The position numbers were made by a program, and so were the translations under genes. A DNA stretch of 64,000 bases from positions 3,014,501 to 3,078,500 of the forward strand of contig NZ_CP024311.1 in NCBI RefSeq assembly GCF_002944315.1, given 5' to 3'. The notes under the pieces are model-generated. The model was given only the letters and a program-made list of their open reading frames with translations, had not been told where the DNA came from and did not search any database. Each line of letters starts with the position of its first letter. The first letter of the stretch is position 1. Source of the DNA: Rhizobium sp. NXC24. Its GTDB lineage: Bacteria > Pseudomonadota > Alphaproteobacteria > Rhizobiales > Rhizobiaceae. Shown here piece by piece: positions 60,616 to 64,000 of the stretch.

Positions 60616-61428
60616 TCAAGTCTGCACATCCTCGACAAACTGCCTGAAACTACAGCAAACATCCTGCTGCCATGACGGCTTATCCTTAGACTGCCCGCCA
60701 TAGATGGTGGGCCAGCCCGTCCCGGCGGGAAGGACTTGCTGGCGAACACGGACGCCGGCCCCTTTCAGGCGGCTGCCGTATTCCATGCCCTCGTCGCGGA
60801 GCGGGTCGTCCTCGGCCGTGAGCACCAATGCCGGCGCGAGGCCCGAAAGCCGCGAACAGTATCGAGGCGCCGCATAGGGGTGACAGACGCCGCCCAGAAA
60901 ACCCAGGTAACGGTTCCAACCCTCAGTCCAACGCTCGCGCATGCCGCTTTCCTCCGCCTGGAGGAAAGATTTCGATCCCATGAAGGGATCAAGCAGCGGC
61001 GATATCAACACCTGTCCGTCCAGCGAACCGGGCATCTGGTCGCGCGCCTTTAAAGCCACTCCCGCTGCAACATTGCCACCCGATTCTTCACCGGCGACAA
61101 AGAGCAGCGATTTTTTCGCCCCGCCCAGCGCAAGCATGTTCCGCTTATTGCCGAGATAGGCGAGAATCCCGTAGGCGCACTCCAGCACCTGCGGAAAGGC
61201 ATTTTGATTGCCGCTGGTGTAATCGGCAGCAACCACGATCGCACCGGCTTCAGCAAGACTTGCAGCCACCGGTCGGTCAATCGCATGCTCGGTATCGATA
61301 AAGGCGCCACCATGCAGGTAAAGCACGATGGGTGCCGCCTTCTTCATACCTTCGCCGTTGTAGATCCGCGCTGCGACCGGCCCGGTGGGCACGTTTTCCA
61401 GCATCACATCTTTCCACGGCGCGCTCAT
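60616..61428 (-). CDS. Acetyl-esterase-like alpha/beta-hydrolase
   Basis: A 270-residue hormone-sensitive-lipase-type hydrolase. The oxyanion motif is VLYLHGGAFIDTEHAID, the nucleophile elbow FVAGEESGGNVAAGVAL, and the acid region LVLTAEDDPLRDEG. The usual catalytic His after it is not in a clear motif (GTGWPTIYGG), so activity is uncertain. It is divergent from a LysR regulator, the probable controller. Confidence 0.85.
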   Translation of the reverse strand: MSAPWKDVMLENVPTGPVAARIYNGEGMKKAAPIVLYLHGGAFIDTEHAIDRPVAASLAEAGAIVVAADYTSGNQNAFPQVLECAYGILAYLGNKRNMLALGGAKKSLLFVAGEESGGNVAAGVALKARDQMPGSLDGQVLISPLLDPFMGSKSFLQAEESGMRERWTEGWNRYLGFLGGVCHPYAAPRYCSRLSGLAPALVLTAEDDPLRDEGMEYGSRLKGAGVRVRQQVLPAGTGWPTIYGGQSKDKPSWQQDVCCSFRQFVEDVQT

Positions 61429-61445
61429 GGACCCATATCCTCATC

Positions 61446-61582
61446 TGTTCGATTGAACATGATTTTTCCGAAAACCGTGTCACACGTTCCAGGATCACGT
61501 TCTGAGTTACGCGGCCCAAGCGCCCCATGCCGCGTTGCAACAATCACATCCACAACATATTGTTATTCCGTTCTGAGAATAA
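61446..61582. promoter_or_regulatory. LysR boxes between esterase and regulator
   Basis: Two inverted repeats lie in this divergent region: TGTTC-GATT-GAACA at 61446-61459, near the esterase start, and TTATTC-N8-GAATAA at 61563-61582, 77 bp before the regulator. Both suit LysR-type binding. Confidence 0.5.
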
Positions 61583-61659
61583 GTGGCCTATATTCGATCA
61601 GACTATTCACCAGAACAAACAATCGACCTTTTTCGTTTTTGGTCGAAGGGCGCCTTAAG

Positions 61660-62571
61660 ATGGACCAGCTATCAGCGATGCGGGCTTTCGCACGCGTGGT
61701 GGAGACGGGCAATTTCACCCGCGCCGCCACGACCCTCTCTATGCCGAAGGCGACGGTAACGACGCTCATCCAGTCGCTCGAGGCGCATTTGCACACCAAG
61801 TTGCTGAACCGCACGACTCGCCGCGTGATGGTGACGACAGACGGAGCACTCTATTACGAGCGCGCCATTCAGATCCTCTCCGAAATCGAGGAGCTGGATG
61901 GCAGCATCAGCAATTCGCAAAGCCTGCCGAGCGGCCGCCTGCGCGTCGAAATGGCGGGGGCTTTCGCTGACAACATCGTCATGCCGGCGCTTTGCGATTT
62001 TCATCAGCGCTATCCGGACATCCGCATCGACCTCGGCGTCGGCGACCGGCTGGTGGATTATCTGGCGGAGAATGTGGACTGTGCCCTGCGTGCAGGCATG
62101 CCGAGCGATCAGTCGCTGATTGCCCGGCGCGTCGGAGAGATACATCTCATCACCTGTGCTGCTCCTCGCTACATCGCAAAATTCGGCATGCCCGAACGGC
62201 CGGAAGAGCTGGAAAGCAACCACTATGCCGTCAGCTATTTCCGTGCACAGACCGGTCGAACGGTTCCGTTCGAATTCCAACGCGGCAATGAATCGCTGGA
62301 GATCAGCCCGCGCTACATCCTCTCGGTCAATGATAGCCGCAGCTACATCAACGCCGCACTGACCGGTCTCGGCATCGCCCAGGCGCCGGCCTTCATGGTT
62401 CGTGACGCGCTCGCCAAGGGCGATCTCATCCCCATCCTCCCCGGCTGGACCCACGCCCCTGTGCCGTTGCACATCGTCTATCCTCCGAACCGGCATCTCA
62501 GCAACAAGGTGCGCGTGTTCGTCGACTGGCTGGCAAAACTGCTGGTGACGTCGAAGGTTGGAGCGGTTTAA
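61660..62571 (+). CDS. LysR-family regulator
   Basis: A 303-residue regulator. The N-terminal HTH is MDQLSAMRAFARVVETGNFT and AATTLSMPKATVTTLIQSLE; the effector domain has LPSGRLRVEMAGAFADNIVM and NVDCALRAGMPSDQSLIARR. It is of the DsdC/AaeR-like subgroup that often controls adjacent oxidoreductases or esterases. ATG 61660 is chosen; the frame is open upstream across the promoter region. A REP-like hairpin follows. Confidence 0.92.
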   Translation: MDQLSAMRAFARVVETGNFTRAATTLSMPKATVTTLIQSLEAHLHTKLLNRTTRRVMVTTDGALYYERAIQILSEIEELDGSISNSQSLPSGRLRVEMAGAFADNIVMPALCDFHQRYPDIRIDLGVGDRLVDYLAENVDCALRAGMPSDQSLIARRVGEIHLITCAAPRYIAKFGMPERPEELESNHYAVSYFRAQTGRTVPFEFQRGNESLEISPRYILSVNDSRSYINAALTGLGIAQAPAFMVRDALAKGDLIPILPGWTHAPVPLHIVYPPNRHLSNKVRVFVDWLAKLLVTSKVGAV

Positions 62572-62573
62572 CG

Positions 62574-62598
62574 ACCTTCTCCCCGGCGGGGAGAAGGT
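62574..62598 (+). terminator. REP-like palindrome after the LysR gene
   Basis: ACCTTCTCCCCG-G-CGGGGAGAAGGT, a 25-bp palindrome with 12-bp perfect arms, directly after the stop. It belongs to the same family as the element at 33470-33496 and may act as a terminator between convergent genes. Confidence 0.75.
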
Positions 62599-62611
62599 GA
62601 TGCTGGTGCTA

Positions 62612-63073
62612 TCAGCTCCAGGAGGCTCCTGCCGGATGCCGGACCGTCGCGTTCAGCCGGTTCCAAACATTGTCCACGGCAACCGAGATGATCAAAGCGG
62701 ATAGCGCTTTTTCGTCATAATATTTGGCTGCTTCATTCCAGACTTCATCGCTCACCGCGTCCGGCCGGTCGGCAAGCCGGGTCATCGCTTCGCCAAGCGC
62801 AAGGGCGGCACGTTCGGCATCGGTGAAATAGGGCATTTCGCGCCAAGCAGAAACGCCGACGATGCGCTCGATCTTTTCGCCTTCCTTCTGCAGCTTACGG
62901 AAACCCATGTCGGTGCAGACGCTGCAACCATTGATCTGGCTGACACGCAGATGCACGAGATCCATGGTGTTCTCAGACACGCCGCGATCCTTGATCGAGG
63001 CGCTGACCGCCAAGAGAGCTTGCAGGGTTTCAGGCAGGATGACGGCGGGGTTCTTCATGCGGGCTTGCATCAT
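62612..63073 (-). CDS. Carboxymuconolactone-decarboxylase/AhpD-fold protein
   Basis: A 153-residue all-helical CMD-domain protein. The redox pair CSVC sits in LRVSQINGCSVCTDMGFRKL, and the C-terminal half has TDAERAALALGEAMTRLADR, typical of AhpD-like peroxidase-type members rather than true decarboxylases. It is divergent from an ECF sigma factor gene. CMD proteins are the classical partner of ECF41 sigma factors. Confidence 0.92.
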   Translation of the reverse strand: MMQARMKNPAVILPETLQALLAVSASIKDRGVSENTMDLVHLRVSQINGCSVCTDMGFRKLQKEGEKIERIVGVSAWREMPYFTDAERAALALGEAMTRLADRPDAVSDEVWNEAAKYYDEKALSALIISVAVDNVWNRLNATVRHPAGASWS

Positions 63074-63146
63074 TCTCTCCTTGAGGTGTTTTCAGGTGAA
63101 CCCAACATGGGCCTGATCTTGACGACACGGCTCCATGTCGATCCTT

Positions 63147-63173
63147 TGTCACGTCGGCTGGGTTTCGTTCGTC
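63147..63173 (+). promoter_or_regulatory. ECF41-type promoter before the sigma factor gene
   Basis: TGTCACG at 63147-63153 and CGTC at 63170-63173 are separated by exactly 16 nt. I recall TGTCACA-N16-CGTC as the ECF41 consensus, so this differs by one base. It points toward the sigma gene, whose ATG is at 63210, suggesting autoregulation. Confidence 0.65.
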
Positions 63174-63209
63174 ATGGGCATGACGGAGCACACACAAGGA
63201 ATGTGACCG

Positions 63210-64000
63210 ATGGACGAAAAAAAGTGGCAGGCAGAAAAATTCGAGGCCAACCGGCCGCATTTGCGTGCGGTCGCCTACCGCATGCTCGGCTCGCGGGCAG
63301 AGGCGGAGGACGCGGTGCAGGAGGCTTGGCTGCGACTCAGCCGTGCAGATATTTCTGACGTCGAAAATCTCAGCGGCTGGCTGACGACGGTGACCGCCCG
63401 CATCTGTCTCGACTGGCTGCGCTCCCGTAAATCCCGGCGTGAAGAGCCGCTGACCATCCGCGTCCCCGAACCGGTCGTCAGCCATGAAGCCGGTACAGGG
63501 AGCGACCCGGAGCAGGACGCGCTGCTCGCCGATTCTGTCGGCCTGGCACTGCTGGTGGTACTGGAAAAGCTGACCCCAGCCGAGCGGCTGGCCTTTGTGC
63601 TGCACGACATGTTCGACATGCCCTTCGACGACATCGCCCCGATCGTTGGTCGCACGACGATCGCAACACGCCAGCTCGCCAGTCGCGCCCGCCGTCGGGT
63701 GCAGGGAGCGCCGGTCGCTGCGGAAGCAGATCTCAGCCGCCAGCGCCATGTGGTCGACGCCTTCCTGACGGCCTCGCGCAGCGGCGACCTGAATGCACTT
63801 CTTGCCGCTCTCGATCCCGACGTCATCTTCCGCGCCGATGCCGTGGCAACGAAAATGGGCTCGCTGGCGGAAATCCGTGGTCGGACGGCGGTGGCCGAAA
63901 CCTTCCGCGGCCGAGCCCAAGGGGCCCTGCCCGCCGTCATCGATGGCGCCGTTGGCGCCGTCGTCGTCCTCGGCGGAAAATTGCGCATCGCGCTTCGTTT
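63210..64000 (+). CDS. ECF sigma factor (SigJ/ECF41-like), 3' end beyond window
   Basis: From ATG 63210 there are 263 codons to the window edge without a stop. Region 2 (ANRPHLRAVAYRMLGSRAEA, then EDAVQEAWLRLSRA) and region 4 (LTPAERLAFVLHDMFDMPFD, DIAPIVGRTTIATRQLASRA) are clear. A C-terminal SnoaL/NTF2-like extension (from about residue 185; FLTASRSGDLNALLAALDPD) marks the SigJ/ECF41 group, where it senses or tunes activity instead of an anti-sigma factor. The DGGGK motif typical of ECF41 is not evident in the visible part. Divergent CMD gene at 63073. Confidence 0.93.
   Translation, partial: MDEKKWQAEKFEANRPHLRAVAYRMLGSRAEAEDAVQEAWLRLSRADISDVENLSGWLTTVTARICLDWLRSRKSRREEPLTIRVPEPVVSHEAGTGSDPEQDALLADSVGLALLVVLEKLTPAERLAFVLHDMFDMPFDDIAPIVGRTTIATRQLASRARRRVQGAPVAAEADLSRQRHVVDAFLTASRSGDLNALLAALDPDVIFRADAVATKMGSLAEIRGRTAVAETFRGRAQGALPAVIDGAVGAVVVLGGKLRIALR

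Overview
The window looks like chromosomal DNA of a Rhizobiaceae alphaproteobacterium (Rhizobium/Agrobacterium/Sinorhizobium lineage). The evidence is the GC-rich codon use, a complete CtrA cell-cycle neighbourhood (sciP, ctrA, chpT, eipA), rpoH with the RpoH-box, purA, the rkpK/lpsL pair for UDP-glucuronate and UDP-galacturonate, sarcosine oxidase soxBDA, and small intergenic repeats typical of rhizobia. No rRNA, tRNA, CRISPR array, prophage or insertion sequence was seen.

Layout. 1-3.9 kb: sarcosine oxidase operon soxB-soxD-soxA on the minus strand, with soxA cut by the window edge. 4.2-14.1 kb: cysQ, then the cell-cycle block (sciP, a PqiA-like membrane protein, a small acetyltransferase, a FliJ-like coiled coil, ctrA, a degenerate receiver protein, chpT, eipA, an anchored coiled-coil protein), then an rRNA/tRNA methyltransferase and an RluD-type pseudouridine synthase. 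14.2-16.9 kb: a four-gene operon (NmrA-like, NTF2-like, short-chain dehydrogenase, MarR) behind two identical 12-bp palindromes spaced 30 bp apart. 17.3-24.5 kb: rpoH, a 787-residue membrane-anchored low-complexity protein with a pentapeptide repeat, purA, an acetyltransferase and a cytosine-deaminase-like amidohydrolase. 24.8-30.2 kb: rkpK-lpsL, an Lrp regulator divergent from azlC-azlD-hydrolase, and a RutF-like flavin reductase.

30.5-39.0 kb is the most unusual block: a creatininase-family amidohydrolase, a LysR regulator and, divergent from the regulator, a tightly packed unit of ABC transporter, cytosine-deaminase-like amidohydrolase, GlcD-like flavoprotein oxidase and flavodoxin-fold quinone reductase, with a convergent RidA protein. 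It reads as an uptake and catabolic pathway for an unidentified nitrogen compound. 39.1-44.6 kb: an EamA exporter, a small Cys-rich exported protein, an MhqO/MhqD-type dioxygenase/hydrolase pair with a 26-bp operator-like repeat, a Phd/VapC toxin-antitoxin pair, ung and a YciB-like membrane protein. 44.6-51.2 kb: a dimethylglycine/sarcosine dehydrogenase-like flavoprotein with a choline-kinase-like protein and a DeoR regulator, then LysR/YeiH. 51.2-60.5 kb: a PAS-GGDEF-EAL protein, a sugar-acid dehydratase with a beta-hydroxyacid dehydrogenase, and an RND efflux pump. 60.6-64 kb: an esterase divergent from a LysR regulator, and a CxxC carboxymuconolactone-decarboxylase-fold protein facing a truncated SigJ/ECF41-like sigma factor that has its own matching promoter.

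Themes. N-methyl and amine catabolism recurs (two sarcosine/dimethylglycine flavoenzyme systems, two cytosine-deaminase-like proteins, a creatininase, RidA, a RutF-like reductase). Electrophile and quinone response is also repeated (MhqO/MhqD, quinone reductase, CMD protein with ECF sigma, RND pump). Most regulators sit beside palindromes that can be read by eye; these are listed as separate sites.
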